From NCBI GenBank assembly GCA_000708835.1, contig DF237038.1, positions 82,901 to 146,900 on the forward strand: a stretch of DNA of 64,000 nucleotides. Reading direction: 5' to 3'. Of the stretch, positions 1 to 13,700 are shown piece after piece (the first letter of the stretch is position 1; each line of letters starts with the position of its first letter). The position numbers were made by a program, and so were the translations under genes. The notes below the pieces were generated by a model. The model had not been told where the DNA came from and searched no databases. It saw only the letters and a list, made by a program, of their open reading frames with translations. The stretch is from Klebsormidium nitens. Its lineage: Eukaryota; Streptophyta; Klebsormidiophyceae; Klebsormidiales; Klebsormidiaceae.

Positions 1-3000
1 AGCGCGCACAACGGATAGCTTATCTGCAACAGCGGTAGAGCGGCCCGCAGGCTCTCAAGAAAGCCTGTGGTGGTGAATAATCGTCCCTCTACTTTCTGAG
101 CATACCAAGCCGAGCTGTTAGTTGCGCGGGTACATAAGTCTAGCAACCCCCTCAGGCGCAAAATCTCCAGTTCGCTCGCACTCGTCCCCGTCAAACGTCG
201 GGTGAAAGAAGGGAAGGGATCGAATCCGAGTTTGGGCAGGGACGCAAAAAGCGGTGAATTTCAGAAGCGCATATAAGATGCTTCCTCGTACCTCGGGTGT
301 GAACACCGCGACCCGGGACGCGTCTGCCGACCGGTTGCCGTCCTCTTTCATGCGCATCTGGAGCTTCTTCCGGTCCCGGGAGTCCCTCCCGTTCGTTGAG
401 GTTACATTCATGAGCAGGTCACGGATTGTCTCGTTGTAGATCTGCGCGGTCGCGAGGGAAGAGACTCTTTTGGGTCTCTCTCACGACAGCCTTTCCTAGT
501 GTCACGACAGCCTTTCCTAAAAAACTACATTGAATCTCCTTGGCTTAAAAGCTTGCAAACATTCGACCAAGGAATCAATCTGCTGAATCCTGGCTTTCAC
601 AATTGAAGGACTACATAATTGGTTTACAAAGTCTGAACAGGGAGTACGAATCTCAAAAAGTTTGACGGTATGAGCTAGCCTTACTTTACTTTCTCGGCAA
701 CAAAGACAAGCAGTACTCCATAGGCATTTTCCCGCTTTACAGAACACAGACACCCCTCGCCTCGACCATCTCTACCCCGATGTCAACAGCACCTCGGAAG
801 AAGTAGAGTCCAAGGGGACTCCTTTCAGCTTTACGGACTCAAAATCCCCCTCACGTCGACCATTCCGCAAAATGACGACATCGGGCTAGCTTTCAATTCT
901 CTTCGTCGCAACAGTGCCGACGGCACCTCAGAAGACAAAGATCTCAAATCGATTTCTCCGGGCGGCAGAGTTCAAAAACGCCCTCACCTCGACCATCTCT
1001 ACCCCGATGTCGAAGTCCCACTCCGCCGACCGATCGCTCCGCAGCCCGAAGAGTAGATCAAGTGCCCGGTAGTTGACACCGACCGACTTGCTGTCGAGCT
1101 GCCCGCTTGGCCCGGACTGTGAAAGTGAGATGGGCATGAAGTCAGCAAGCTAAGTGTCAAGAGATCTCCTTCGTGCGGTGCTTCTATCTGAAAGTATCTG
1201 AATTTGGAGCTCTGACTTTCGCTCCCGTCCGACCTAACATCCAAATGATCGTGCCTGGCTAGAAGAACATTGCTTTGTTTTGAAGATAGGGGTGAAAGAT
1301 GTGCAGCCACGTTCGGATGGTCAATATTACCCGACGACTTTGGCGTGTCGGTTCCTTGGAAACGCTTTGATTTGAAGCGTGCTCAATCTTAAGAATACTC
1401 GTAAGCCGTCTCTGTCGCTCCACCCTAAGACACGGACCCTCGTTGCAGACAGCGCCTTCAACCATTTTCTTCACGAAATGAGAGCAGAACGCGCGCTGCA
1501 AAGTCGCGCGCGTCAAGCTCAAAGTGGGCGCGCCCGCGCGCGGGCGCGCGCTCACCATGGTGTGCGTCTTGCCAGAGCCGGTCTGGCCGTATGCGAAGAT
1601 GCACACGTTGTAGCCGTCGATGACTGACCGGATGATCCCCTCAACCTCGCTGAACACCTCCTCTGCACGGGATGACGTGGCACAACGTCAGCGTTCGTCA
1701 GCGATGACGATGTGATCGGACTTTTCCGATCGATTCAGGCGGCCAAACGGCTTAAAATTCCGGAATGTCAGAAGATTCTCCAAAGTAGCTTTGTCGACGA
1801 TACTCCAGAACGAGCCGGGTTAGGAACTCGTTCGTAAGGCAAAGAAGGTTAGAAGCTGAAGCCGCGCCTGTGAGGTCGCACAAACGAAGAAAGTCCGACA
1901 CTTTGCTTTCAACAATCCCGATTATACAAAGTGTTGGATGTTCGACAACAACCACGTTCTTCATTTGATACACCAACGCCTGAGTTCTCAGCGGAGGGCA
2001 CGGCTCACCACAGCCGTTGGAGAAGACACCAATGTCCCTGCTCTTACACAGATTGATGGTGCATTGCACCGGCGAAGCGGTTGCTGGCCGACTGGTTTCG
2101 ACCGCGGTCGTTCACTTCTCAAGAAATTGAGCGTTCGAAAGCCTACGTATCGAACCACCCACCTTGCGTCGCGTTCCCGCCGTACACTTTGTCGAAGCTG
2201 AACTTGTAGCTGGGCGCCTTGACCCCCTGCTGCTGCTTCACCAGGATGACGTCATCCCCGGGGCACGTGGCGGCCGCGAAGGCGCCGTCGCGCAGCTCCT
2301 TGTGAGACAGGGGCCGCACGCGACAGAAGACGCGGATGTTGCCTGCGGAGCGCGCGGTACGGGGTTCAGAGCTTCTTTTTCGGGGGGCGGGGAAAGACGC
2401 TTTTCAAGAAACGGACGAATCGCTTGCGAACACGGTTTGCCGGACGAAGATCATTTGGTCAGCTGGTTCAGGCATGCGTCAGACGGTCAAACTGCTGGCT
2501 GGGCAAACGATATTATCACGAACACCGTTGCCAATCGGAGCTTTGTTCGAATCGTCCTTGCCTGCTCCTTCGTCAGCACGCCTACAGAGTCCAGGAACGA
2601 AACTTAGACCTTGAATGATCAAGCATGGACCTATTATACAGAACGACTGCAGAACCTGAACTGTGGGCAAGCTACGCGTTATTGACTAGGTAGATCTTCC
2701 TTGTCTGCAGCAACGAGAGACGCGCGCGCCTCAACAAATACTGGGATCGATCACCGCTGTCGTCTTTGCAAAACGCGTCTCCTCGTTTATCCAACAGATT
2801 TCCAGTCATCTCACTTGACTTTTGAGAGACGCTCAAGAGTGTGAACGTTCGAGCGCCCACCTTTGAGGTCGATGATCTCGTTGTGCAACCGTTTGTTCTC
2901 CTTCCGCACCGTGTCATATTTTTCGCCGACCTCGCGCAACGAGTCGCCCAACTCCAACACGCGCTGCATATCGCCCAAAAGCGGCGCCCTGAACGCCTCG

Positions 3001-5641
3001 AACTCGCGCTTAACCCGCGCCAAACCCTCGCGCAAACCCTGGGCCACGAGCAGCAGCGCGCGCAGCTGCTTCTCCTTCTTCTTCACGCCCTTCTCTGCGC
3101 GCGCACGCTCCTTCTCCAGCCGCTGGTTCGCCGCGCGCGCGTCCTCCAGCTGCTTCTTCCGCTCCTCTAGTTCCCGCAAAACGCGCGAGAGCTCGGCGTC
3201 GCGCGTCCCGCCCTGCCCCGCCAGCTCCTCGCGCACCTCCGACACCTCGCGCTGCGCGATCTCGAGGTCCGTCCGGAACTCCGCGCACTGCCGCCGCGAC
3301 TCCTCGCACTCCGCGACGGCCTCGCCGTACGCGCGCTTCGTCTCGCTCAACTCGTTTTTCGCCTCCTCTAGTTGCCGCCGCACGTCGCCCACCAGCGCGT
3401 CCAACTGGTCCGCCGTCACGGTCCCCGCCGACGATGTCCGGCTCAGCGGGCCGTCACCGGTACCGCCGCCGGCACCGTTACCGCCCTTCCCCATCAGCGT
3501 CTCCAGCTCGGCGAGCCGCGCGCGCATGCGCTCCTCGCGGTCGTTCGCCGCCTGGATCGCGCCCGTGAGCTCCTTCACGACCCGGTCCTTTGACGCGAGC
3601 CGCCGCGCGAACTTCCGGATCGTGTCGAACTCCTCGGGGCTTTTCACACCGAGCGCCGTCAGGCTGCTGCCGTACGCGCTCACCGCGGACGACGTGCTCG
3701 TCACTGAGTCGCTCCGCTTCGTCCTGCCGGTCGACGGGGACCGCGGGCCCCCGCCAAACGCCGGGCGCTCTTCCCGTCCGACCGGAGACTCGGGCCACAC
3801 CGCCGCGTCGTACTCGTCATCCAGATTCGCGGCCTCGTCCAAACTCTGTGACGAGCCCTCCCCCGTGCTCCGCCGCTCGCGCCCAAAACCCGTCTTCGAA
3901 TGCTTCCCACCCAGCGGCGACGGCGGGGATGACGTCAGCTCGATCCTGCGGAGCGTCTGCACCAGGGGGTCGTCCCCCTCGCCCTTTTCGTCCCCTTCGA
4001 GCGACGCCCCCCGGCTCGCGGTCGCCACGCGCAGCGCGAGCAGCCCCCGCGCGACGCGCTCCGCATCGCGGTGCTCCGTCAGGTCCGCGGCGGAGAACAG
4101 GTCCTCTTTCTTGCACCCGGCGGCGCGGCACACGGCGAGAAACGTGGTGATGCTCTCCATCGCGTTGAATTTTGCCTGGTACCGCGTGCGCTCGACCCAT
4201 CCCAAGCGGTCCTCCCGGGGGAAACTGCCATCCCGTTTCAGGGGGGTTCCGGAAGAACGGATGTCGCGGACCGCCGCGCTTTCGGTTTGCGTGGCGAGCA
4301 CGCGCGGGGAGATGTGGATGCGGTCGAGCGCGGAGGGGGCGGCGCTGCGCGCCACTTTGACGAGAAGATCGCCGTCGCAGAGTTGCTGCAGGGGTTGGAA
4401 ATTTTGCGTTGGTTCAAGCACCAAAGAACGGAGTGAAAGTGTTCCATCGCCATTGCCAAAGGATATGTACTTGTTGCAATATGATGTCCGTATTTAGGCT
4501 GCGATTCTTCCAACAAGTCCTGTCGTTTCAGGACGAATTGTCAGCTAGTTTTGCGGGCCTCTGGTCGCATGAACGGCTTTGCAGAAAGAAATCAGCTACA
4601 CGAATGCGAGAAATGAGAAGAGTGTGCGAAGAAGAGTGAAGGTCCTTGACACCTTTTCTTCAACTTTCATTTCTGAAGCTCACCCTGGCATTCGCTCTTT
4701 TTACATAGTGTTCAAATTGCCGGACTGTACATCGTCAGCAACATTGGACTGATACTTTTACCAGGCGTGAGAATCTTATTTCAGGTTTAAGTCTTGCTTG
4801 AAACCTTGGTTGCCAGCTGTCGTTATGACCTGCCAGCTGTCAAGAAAACCCGCAAGCAGTTGAGACCTTTGGTCCAACAATGAAGCAGAGAGCTTCATGC
4901 CAAAGATTGAAAGATACTGGAAGAACACGAACGTCCGGCAGAAGGCTCTCTATAAGGCTTTGAGCTGATGCGCTCATGATTCAAGAGTTTCAAGAGGCTT
5001 GAAGGTGCAGGGTTTAAATACAGACTTGTTCCTTTGGAAGATGGAAACCCGTTTGGCAAACCCACCCAGCGCTTGACTCGGCTTTTATAGACACTGGTTT
5101 GTGGTTTGTGCCTTTGCTTGCGTGTATGTTTCTTCCTTCGAGGTGAACTTAAGCATTCTTTGAGAAAATTTCTGGCAACGTCAATCTTGACCTTCAGCTC
5201 CGAGACTGGCCTCTAGACCTCTTTACGATAGCAGCCTCTTTCGTCACAATGGACCTTTATAGTGTAACTGCTGGTGCTGACATTAGGAGACAGCAGGGTG
5301 CAATGCCGAGGCTAGCAGAGTAATCCATCACGGTCTGAAGCACTGAGTCACAGCATGCTCCAACTCTGATTGCTCCCTACTAATCACCATAACCTAGAAC
5401 TGGCTCTTCAACTAAAACACCTGTCAACCTTCAGGATTGGGCTTAACCCCAGTTACCAGAAAACAAAAGCATAGAACGGCTTCACTCGATTCTTGCAGGC
5501 ACATCCGTGACGTCTATCCCTGGTAAGAGTCTGGAAAAGCAGTCGGCGCACCTCGCAGAAGTCGAACCCATCGGAGTCCAGCCAGACACCTGTCAACTCC
5601 CCAATCCATGACACCGCTTCTTCCACCGCCGACAGCTTCAT
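1..5641 (-). CDS. Kinesin-14 with N-terminal calponin-homology domain (KCH-type), 3' end outside the window
   Basis: Minus-strand motor protein expected to move along microtubules and, through its CH domain, to contact actin. Exons by phase: 5552-5641, 2861-4385, 2163-2342, 1556-1662, 988-1116 and 292-441; all joins keep frame (727 codons), and the rest of the motor lies beyond base 1. The first ATG is at 5641; upstream the frame is open only to a GTG. CH domain spans residues ~1-150 ([41 protein letters not shown]). A charged coiled coil (~360-536) leads into the kinesin-14 neck and motor start [14 protein letters not shown]. The P-loop [11 protein letters not shown] is at ~624, followed by [13 protein letters not shown] and [10 protein letters not shown]. 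The order CH, coiled coil, internal motor is that of plant KCH kinesins. Confident on family; the last exon end (292) is less certain. Confidence 0.9.
480..521. repeat. Short tandem duplication in kinesin intron
   Basis: A ~21-bp unit containing GTCACGACAGCCTTTCCTA occurs twice head to tail. It is intronic and no function is apparent. Confidence 0.8.
745..990 (-). repeat. Exon-echo array in kinesin intron 5 (donor type)
   Basis: The 3' end of the real exon plus its donor (around 975-1020) recurs at about 745-800 and 850-920 within the following intron, in the same orientation. The copies share the segment reading (plus strand) CTCGACCATCTCTACCCCG and the flanking intron words. The second copy is degenerate. 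Unit length is roughly 110 bp. Confidence 0.65.
1528..1552. repeat. Alternating C/G palindrome next to a kinesin 5' splice site
   Basis: A 22-bp perfect palindrome made only of C and G lies directly inside the intron after the P-loop exon; on the minus strand the donor GTGAGC runs straight into it. It could form a hairpin over the splice site or adopt Z-DNA. Confidence 0.75.
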
Positions 5642-8600
5642 GATGCCTGCCCCTAGGAACCCGCCACTCTCTGATTGGTCCACACTCTGCCACGTCAGCG
5701 GCTCCCTTCTGCCAGCTTGAGAGTCATCGTGTCACTCGCTTCCCGCTCAACCAAACCCTTGACGTTGCAATCAGAGCAGAAACCTGACGCTCCGCTTTTG
5801 CGTTTTTCTTCTCACAGGGCTTTGATGTGGCGCTCCATCCTTCTGCGACTATGATGCATGAACGGGCGGTTGAGGCTACTTGATCAGACCGCCTCCTTGT
5901 GTTACCAACTCAGCAGTGCAGAAGGGCGTTCGCTGTCTCTGCCCAGACTCTGGGGGCTGCCTCACGTGCTCCCTTTGCCAAAGTCATTCAGTGCTACAGC
6001 CCCAGATGTACCCGGCCCCTAACGCAGCATTGCTCTATCAAGGGACTTCTGGTTGCTGGAAGAGTTCCTATGGACATGAATATGACGGCATTGCTACGGA
6101 CTCGTCTGTCTCTATGTTAGATCTTCCGGGTTGTTGTTGACATCCCCTTTCGTTCACATCACCCAAGGCTGCTATACAGAACACAAATAGCAGCCCCTGG
6201 CATCTCAGAATGCTCACGTCTGTCTCAAATTGACGGGTGATTTCTCGCTGCGCAACACCAGATCTAAGATTCTGGGGCCATTCGCAGGACATCAACAAAA
6301 AGGAGGCGCTGTAGTGTCACTGATCCTTGACTGATCTGGATCCATTCTGGAGGCTTGAACCCTCGTTATCTGACAGCATTTCACTGTGACTTTCGCCACA
6401 GCATTGTGTTTTGTAGGAAATTAATGGTGGCCCTCTGATGAATTTAAACTGTTGACTTGCAAAAGCTGGAGATGATGATGCAGCATTACAATTCTCGTGC
6501 ATGCATTATGGCGCCAGAAAAAAAACTGCTTGTTCAGGCTGCAAATATCCTGGTGCTGTTTTGAATGATCGCGGCACCGACCGGTCAATGAAGTTCTGTG
6601 ATCGTTGGCTCCTTAGATGGACGGCCACGATACAGTACCTCATAAGGCCGCTTTCCGAACCGTACTGCTGCTAGATAGTGTTTCCCCTGTAGTATCTAAT
6701 ATAGGTCCTCAAAGTCGAGTACAGAGCTTCTGCTTCAGACAGCACGGGCCTGACGCACTCCAAATCACGTCCCAGTAGTACCTACTCCGGTACTACTAGC
6801 GGTAGGTACCTAGGTTGGGGTCGAAGTTTTGCGGAAGTTCCAGGCTGATCATGCATTACTCCGACTGAGTCAAGTCAGGCTCGCGCTCGTCCTCCACTTG
6901 CGGGAAGTGAACCAAATGCGCGCGCTCAAAAGGGTTTCTTTCAATGCCGTCGATGAAGTCAGCTTTCTCATCGTGAAGTCAGCTTTCTCATCGTCACCGT
7001 TCGTTGGGATCCGCATTCAAAAGTTAGTTAGTTTCGATGCGATAATGGATACACCACACATTACTGGATTTACTATTTAACGGAGATGCTTCTACCGTTA
7101 CCACCCTGAATTGTCGCTCTCAGCATGCCGAGCTGCAAAAGTACTAAGTAACTTCAAGTTGCGTGATCCCCTTGCGCATATTGCAGCAATTCTAGAACTA
7201 GTACTAGAAGGCATGCTCAAGCTAGCGCAGGATAGTTCTGCTGTATGAGATGAGGTTTTACTAAGGATGCAAGGCTGGCCAGCATTTGAAGCAATCGCTT
7301 GGTCGTAGGAATTTTGCTGCGCGAGTTGCTCTATTGAACGTCGAACAACAAAACGATCAGGTTGGTTCACACAACTTACAAGAGGATGGTTCTGCTGTGT
7401 TTGAGATAATCAACTGAGCAAGCTGGAGGCTGTAGGCTGCATGTGGTCACTACTTTGAGAAACTGCGCTGGTTTACATAGAGCTCGTGCAACATATCAAG
7501 CAGCTTAAAGGTGTGCATATGTTGGCGATTGGCAGGACGTGACAGCATTGGAAAGACAGCACTGAGTTGGCAGGTGCTCTTTTAAGTTCTCTGATGTCCA
7601 TCTCTCTCAAACCAGACACCGTAAGGAAGCTGGAAACAAGAAATGTTGCATGCCATACCTTGAGTAAGCCCAGCTGCGTGCATGCGCACTAAGGGCAAAT
7701 TTCTCAGGGCAACTTATCACTTGTGCAGTCGGTTCTTATTCAAGCGTTCTATATATAACCGGGCTCCGACAGTTTCAGCTTTGAAACACCAGCCCAAAGG
7801 CTGACTTAACGTCAAGTTTTAATCACCACTTTCCCAATTGACCATATGAGATCTTCTATTTGCAGAAAGTCCCAATTTTGCTTTTGGCTGCCAGGTTCAG
7901 GGAGGCAGATTGGACGCGGTACAAGGGAGGGCCACATGGCACCCCATTCTAGCTTACCACCACCGGCAGAGTAAGTGGTTGTCAATCAAACATTGTGGAG
8001 TGTTGGCTAAGTTTCCCCTCTTCCATCTCACAGCTATAATAGATTTTCGCAGTTGTTGTTTCTGTTTGAGAGGTGGTGATACAAGTTGCAATTGTTTCCG
8101 AAGCAGTGTGCATCTGGGTGTGTCTGCCGGCAACATCAGACTTGGTTATTAAGCAAGAATAAGCGCTCTCCAGTCGGCTGTATATTGTGACATGGGCAGG
8201 GCTTTGAGAGACTCTAGCCTTCATACAAAGTGCTCATGTTGATCAGTTGCCGGTTGATATGTTTGGATGAAGTGAGTTAATCCACGAGGGGCCTTTGTTC
8301 GTTGCAAATGGATGGAAGCTGCACCCAAACATTCTGTCAATTTCCTGCCGCAATTGGCACCATTGCAAGAGTAACCTTCCGAGGCCCATGAGCTGTGATC
8401 TCCGTGAGACGGTTCCGGAAAGCAGAGAGCCTGATTAAAAGCCTCAGGTGTTCGCTGTCTTACAAAGCGTCGGACTTTGTGAGGACGTCTTATGAATGTT
8501 GAGCTCCGGAACATTCACGACGATGACTGATTTGCAGGAATCCACACCAGCGGCAACCTCGACAAGTTCCTTACAAGTACCTTGTTCCCCTTGTATATGC

Positions 8601-10748
8601 TCCCATCCTCCCATTAAGTGAGCCCCTATATGATCCAGCTCAGAAAGCAAACAGTGACAAACTATACGCGTGCACTTTTTCCTGTAGTCTGTTCTAGCAA
8701 GGCCGCAGATCTCTGCTAGCAAGGGCAAACCTCAAGGTTCCTGTGCAAGTGGCCATGTACTAAGAGGCGAACAGCCGGGCCTCGATCGATGATTCTTCTT
8801 CACCTGCAGCTTGTTCTTCTCCTGAAACAACATGCATTCAACCATATCAGATCCTTTGGGTGGTTAACTCATTTGATAATCCTTGCAATCGGAATCCGAT
8901 CAATGGATGCTTCACTAGCTTTTCCTGCTTGATCCAGCTGCTTTGAGTGCTGCTAACGCCAGGCGTTGCGTCCTTGCAGTTCGAATAGGTCTAGCAAAAC
9001 AACCGAAACTCAGGACGCGAGTTTTTGGGTTAGCTGTCGGGGCCGCGCTCCTCCACGGGGCGTGGCTTATGTGAGCAGAAGACTTGGCTTTTTGTCCTTC
9101 GATACGGTTTTCCTGACATTTGGATGCAAAAAGCAAGCAGTTATTTGCAGGGAGTTTTTGGCCCGTTGTCCGATGCTTGCAAGTCAGATTGGTTTTGATG
9201 TCCAATCTGCTTCGAGTTACTCGCTGGCGCTTTGTTTGAGGAGTAGCGAGCAGCGTGTTGATTACTGATCAAGGAAGTGTTTTGTCAATCCAGAAAGTCT
9301 TAGGAAGTCCTGTGTGCTTAGATGCACATCTCTCTTGAACTTTGTACACGTATGCAACGAGGATGGTGACTCACAATCTGCTCGGACTCCGGGAGCAACA
9401 TTTCGGACGCACCAGTTATCAGCGTCTCAGTTACGTCTGCAAATCCACGGCGTCTTTGACCAGGTTTCGTATGCTGATGCACACATGTTGCATTTCTTTT
9501 TCTGCAGAAGCGATCTGTACAACCAAGAAAGTGCATCTACCGTTCCCAAGGGAAGACGAAGACACGAGTAAAGCGGTCTCAGGCAAGGCAGGTGAACTGC
9601 TTGTGGTCGATCCATTCCTTGCATTCTAGTCTCATCGTGTCTGCCGACGATCTTGCAGCTCGCTTTCCTATAGTTTCCCGAAACGACATTCCGTTTTAGG
9701 GGGTGTTTGAAGCCTGATCGCAGACAGCTTAGCTCTTGAAACGGGCTCGCCGACTCAAACGACAGGGACAATCGATCTTGTAAGAGTCCCAAATCAGCCA
9801 TAGAAGAGGTCTGGTGATGATAAATTAAGACTTATAAGTGTGCTAGTGCCTATATAGCTTGTCACTGTAGATCAGGAAACTCAGACGGTCACTGCCATAT
9901 AACCAGTTATGGTAAAATATCGAGCCACCATGCCGCATGTAAAGTTTTATATGACGTCAGTCAGTCGTCAGGCCGGCCCCTTTAGCGCAGCCCGCTGGGG
10001 CTGAGCCTGCAGCGCCCTCATGAGCAAGTAAAACACATGCACAATAGTTTGAGGGCAGCACTTCTAGCATGCGGAAAGAGGGATTGAACATATGTTCGTT
10101 TGGCAGGCGATGCAGTGCGCTCAGCGCTAGATTGATATTCAACTTGAATTCGATCTGAGCTCTACGCTGGCACATGCATGGCATTGGCATAGGCGCAGCC
10201 GCAACGGGTCATGATGTGCGCCAGCCTGATGGTAGACGATCATGAGCGCGCTGAACTTGAGTCCGCGCGCCACATGTAAGCCATGTGTATGTATATATCG
10301 CCTCGATCAGATCCTGGCGCTTGCATGCGCATATGTAGACGGTTACTCCGGGTATATAAACCGTACAATGTTTGATCGCTACCGCTGCACCGGGGCCGAA
10401 AATAAGCGACATCGAGCTGATCCAAAGCTCGACAACGAATCGGATTGCACTCTGCTCTGTACGCGGCGGTCTTTCATGCATTGTGATGCATGGCCACTTG
10501 CTTGCCTTCGCTGCCGCGCCCACCATAGGTAAACCCGTGCTGAAAGCGCCAGAAGACTAAGGAAGCTGTGTCTGCCATGCTGCATGCGTTACACAAGCAA
10601 ATAAGTCACCAATGCTTCAAGGCGAACACTCAGGTCAAAATAGCTTTCAGTGAAGTTGTCCTTTGCAAGCACTAACACTTCCGCTCAGGCATTCAGCATG
10701 TTATACATTGCCGGCAAAACTCTCTGCGGCCCCGCTGACCTGTGCAAG
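5642..10748. other. Gene-free intergenic stretch between kinesin and GH31 genes
   Basis: Five kilobases without an ORF that shows a family motif or phase-consistent exons. The 5' side should hold the kinesin promoter; a CCAAT-like box (minus strand) lies at about 5672-5680, very close to the ATG. The 3' side should hold the GH31 3'UTR. A 19-20 bp tandem duplication sits near 6955-6994 and a TACC/GGTA-rich patch near 6775-6815. Base composition is more even than in the GC-rich exons. No RNA gene was recognised. Confidence 0.6.
10015..10590. repeat. CATG-rich intergenic patch
   Basis: By eye more than ten CATG tetranucleotides fall in under 600 bp, several within GCATGC or ATGCAT palindromes. 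No ORF of interest. A similar patch occurs at 49680-50110. Confidence 0.5.
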
Positions 10749-13700
10749 CTACTCATGCCACTGGAAACTTCCCGGTATAAGCCGCAGACCGCTCTCAACT
10801 CTGGCACTCAACTTGAGCGGCCTCTTCTCACCCGCCGGCATGGCAAAGACGATCTCATTGTACGGGAGCTTGTAGCTACCCTCGCTGGCAACCGTGATCC
10901 TGACCTCCTCCTTATTTGTCTCCATCTCATACGTGAGCAAACGATACGCCCCCTTTCGGAAGCCCCACCCCAAACCGTCGTCCTCATACAGCTGCCCGGT
11001 GGCTTTCCCCACCCCCTGGAAAGGAAACACCCGGACGCACCGGGACGGCTCGTCGTGCAGCCGTCCAAAATCGTCCGCTTCTGCCGTCATCGGCACCATG
11101 CTCCCCTCGGCAACTAGCAACGGCAGCTTTTCCAGAGGCGCATCCAACGTCACCACTTGGCCCCCCTCATACCACTCCTCGCTGTAGAAGTCGTACCAAC
11201 CGAGCGACGAGGCTGAAGCCGGAGTTCCGTCGCCGGATTCCGGTCCGTTGCCTCCGGGCCCAGATCTCGGCAAGTACACTCTGCGCGTCGTCGCGCCTCG
11301 CTCGACGACCGGCGCCGCAAGAATCGCCCCTCCGAGCATCATCTCGTCGCAATCGTCAAACGTCCTCTCATCGTCCTCGAACTCGACGAACGTCGGCCGT
11401 AGGATCGGCTCGTTCTCCGTGGCTGCGTGCCAGTACAGCGTATACGTATACGGCATCAGGCGGTAGCGCAGGCGGAGCGCCGAGCGGGCGTGCGCAGTAA
11501 CGCCCGGGTGCATCCAGGGCGTGGTAACGGTCCCGTCGGCCTTCCAGCTGTTGGTTACGCAGCGGGGGTGGAGGGCGCCCATTTGGACCCAGCGCACCAG
11601 GAGCTCAGGGTCAGGGGGATCCCCCGCGAAACCGCCGACGTCATGCCCGATGTTGAACATGCCGCTGAGGGACATCTGGAGGCCGGTGCGGACATTCCAA
11701 CGGAGGTGGTCCCAACTAGAGCGGAGAGGAGTTTGCGTCAGAAAGAGCGGCCGGAAGTTGAGACAGTGACATGGTGTAGGTTGACGGGGCTGTCGGTCAG
11801 TGTCGGCAAAAGAATGGTTTAGAAAGGCATTCAGCGTGGTTGATTGATACAACGTTCACGAAACAAGGTTTGAATCTTGCTCGCTTCGAAGAAGCTCAAA
11901 GCTCGAAGCTCGAAGGCTAAAACGAGGCACGAATTTTTCTTTGCCGTTTTCAAGCAGCTTCCGACAGAGTGTATTGCGTCGAGAGAGAAATACTCAGTCC
12001 GTTGAAGACTTTCGCTTGAGTCGACAGCGGGACGTTGATAGATGCTGTCTCGTCTTGTCAAGTCACACGCAGGAGATGAGTCAACTTAAAGTATGCAGCG
12101 CGAAACAAACGAGTTGTTCACGAAAAGGCATAGAGCGTGGAGTCTGGCGGGAAAGCAACGGAGCCGCACGGACGAAGTCAATTAAAGCTGGGAGAAGCAA
12201 GCATAAGCAGACCAGAGGCAGATAATAACTCTTAAAGTACCATAAGCAGATGAGGCGCAAACGGCAACTCTTCAAGAGCCATAAGGAAATAAGGCGCAAA
12301 CAGGAACACGCCCACAAACAGAGTCACAGAGAACGGGACCAAACACATGTGGCAAGAACCCACGAACTTTGATCAGGGCGAACTAACAAAGACACGGCTG
12401 CACGAGAGTTCGACTCGGCCTTGGTGTGCGACTCACCTGGTGGTGTTGTCCCCGCTCCACGTCTGCCCGTAGCGCTGTACTCCTGGGCATCCCGCTCTAG
12501 TTATTGTGTACGGCCGCTCCTCCGGCTGGAATCGCACCTGCTCCTCGTACGACGCGCGTGTCATCAGCAGCGCCAGCACGGGGCGCGCCAGCGCGATCGG
12601 GACCGAACGGCCTGCTGCCACGTGTCCAATCTTTACTGACCCACCGTCCTCTGTGGCAAAAGACGCAGGAGTCGCGGCTTCTGAGTCGTTGATACTGCTC
12701 GCGACCTGCGAAGTCTCCGCACCGCAGGCCAGACCGTCCGACCGTTCCTCGCCTGTCACAGCCCGCAAGTTTCCCGCCCCTTTCCCCGGCCCTGAAGCCG
12801 CCAAACCTTGTTGGAATTCCTGAGCCGAACCCTGAGCCAAACCCTGGGCCAAACCCTGAGCTAAACCCTGCGTTCCCCCCAAACCCTCCGTCCGTAACCC
12901 CGGCCCCCCGCACTCCGCTTCCTCGTCCCACAGCTCATACTCATTGTTATCGTTCCAGGCGCTGTCGATTCCGTACTCGAGGATTGCCTCCCTTAACCCG
13001 GTCTGCCACCACTTAACCGCGGCGGCGATTAGGAAATCCAGGTGCGCGCCCTCGCCGTCCCAGAACTGGCTCGTGCTCGGACGTCCGGTTTCGGCGTTCC
13101 GGACGAACGCGCCGGCAAATTCCGCGTCCGCGTACCGGGGGTGGTCGTTCAGCAGGCACGGCTTTAGGTTGGCCACCACGCGCAGGCCGGCGGCTTTGAA
13201 CCGTTGGATGAGCGCCTGGGAACAAAGCGGAACCAAGCGGAACCGTTGGATAAGCATCTGGGATGTAAGTGAGAGAGCCTAACTCAAGGAGTGTGAGTAT
13301 GTTGGATGAATGACGTCCAACACATTCAGGCTTTCAAGTAAGAATATCCCGGTCTCAGCGGAATTGTAAGCGGAAGAGAAACCGTGCCTGTCCACAGGCT
13401 TGCTGCATCATCTACCAATTCCTCAAATACACGGTGTTTGCTCGAAAGATTTCAAAAAGGCCACAAAATCAGAGTATCTTTCCAGTTGAATACGTACCAA
13501 TCATCCCGATTGCTCTTCCAGGTATCAGAGGACGTAGGCCTCCCTTTTCGTACTCGTTCCTTTGTACCTTTCAAAATTCTCCACACACCTTAGGGTCCGG
13601 GAACTTGTCCCGGTTCCAGTTGAACACGTAGCGGCGCGGCCCGATGCTCGTGTATCCGGACCCAAAGTGGAAGGCGCTGCATGGGATGCGGTTGGCGGTG

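Noticed and set aside
2863-4497. Long plus-strand ORF of over 500 codons
   Set aside because: It is the antisense shadow of the GC-rich kinesin coiled-coil exon; its Ser/Arg-rich composition has no domain.
12821-12874. Telomere-like AAACCCTG repeats
   Set aside because: They are in frame inside the GH31 exon, have a 12-bp period and encode GLAQ.
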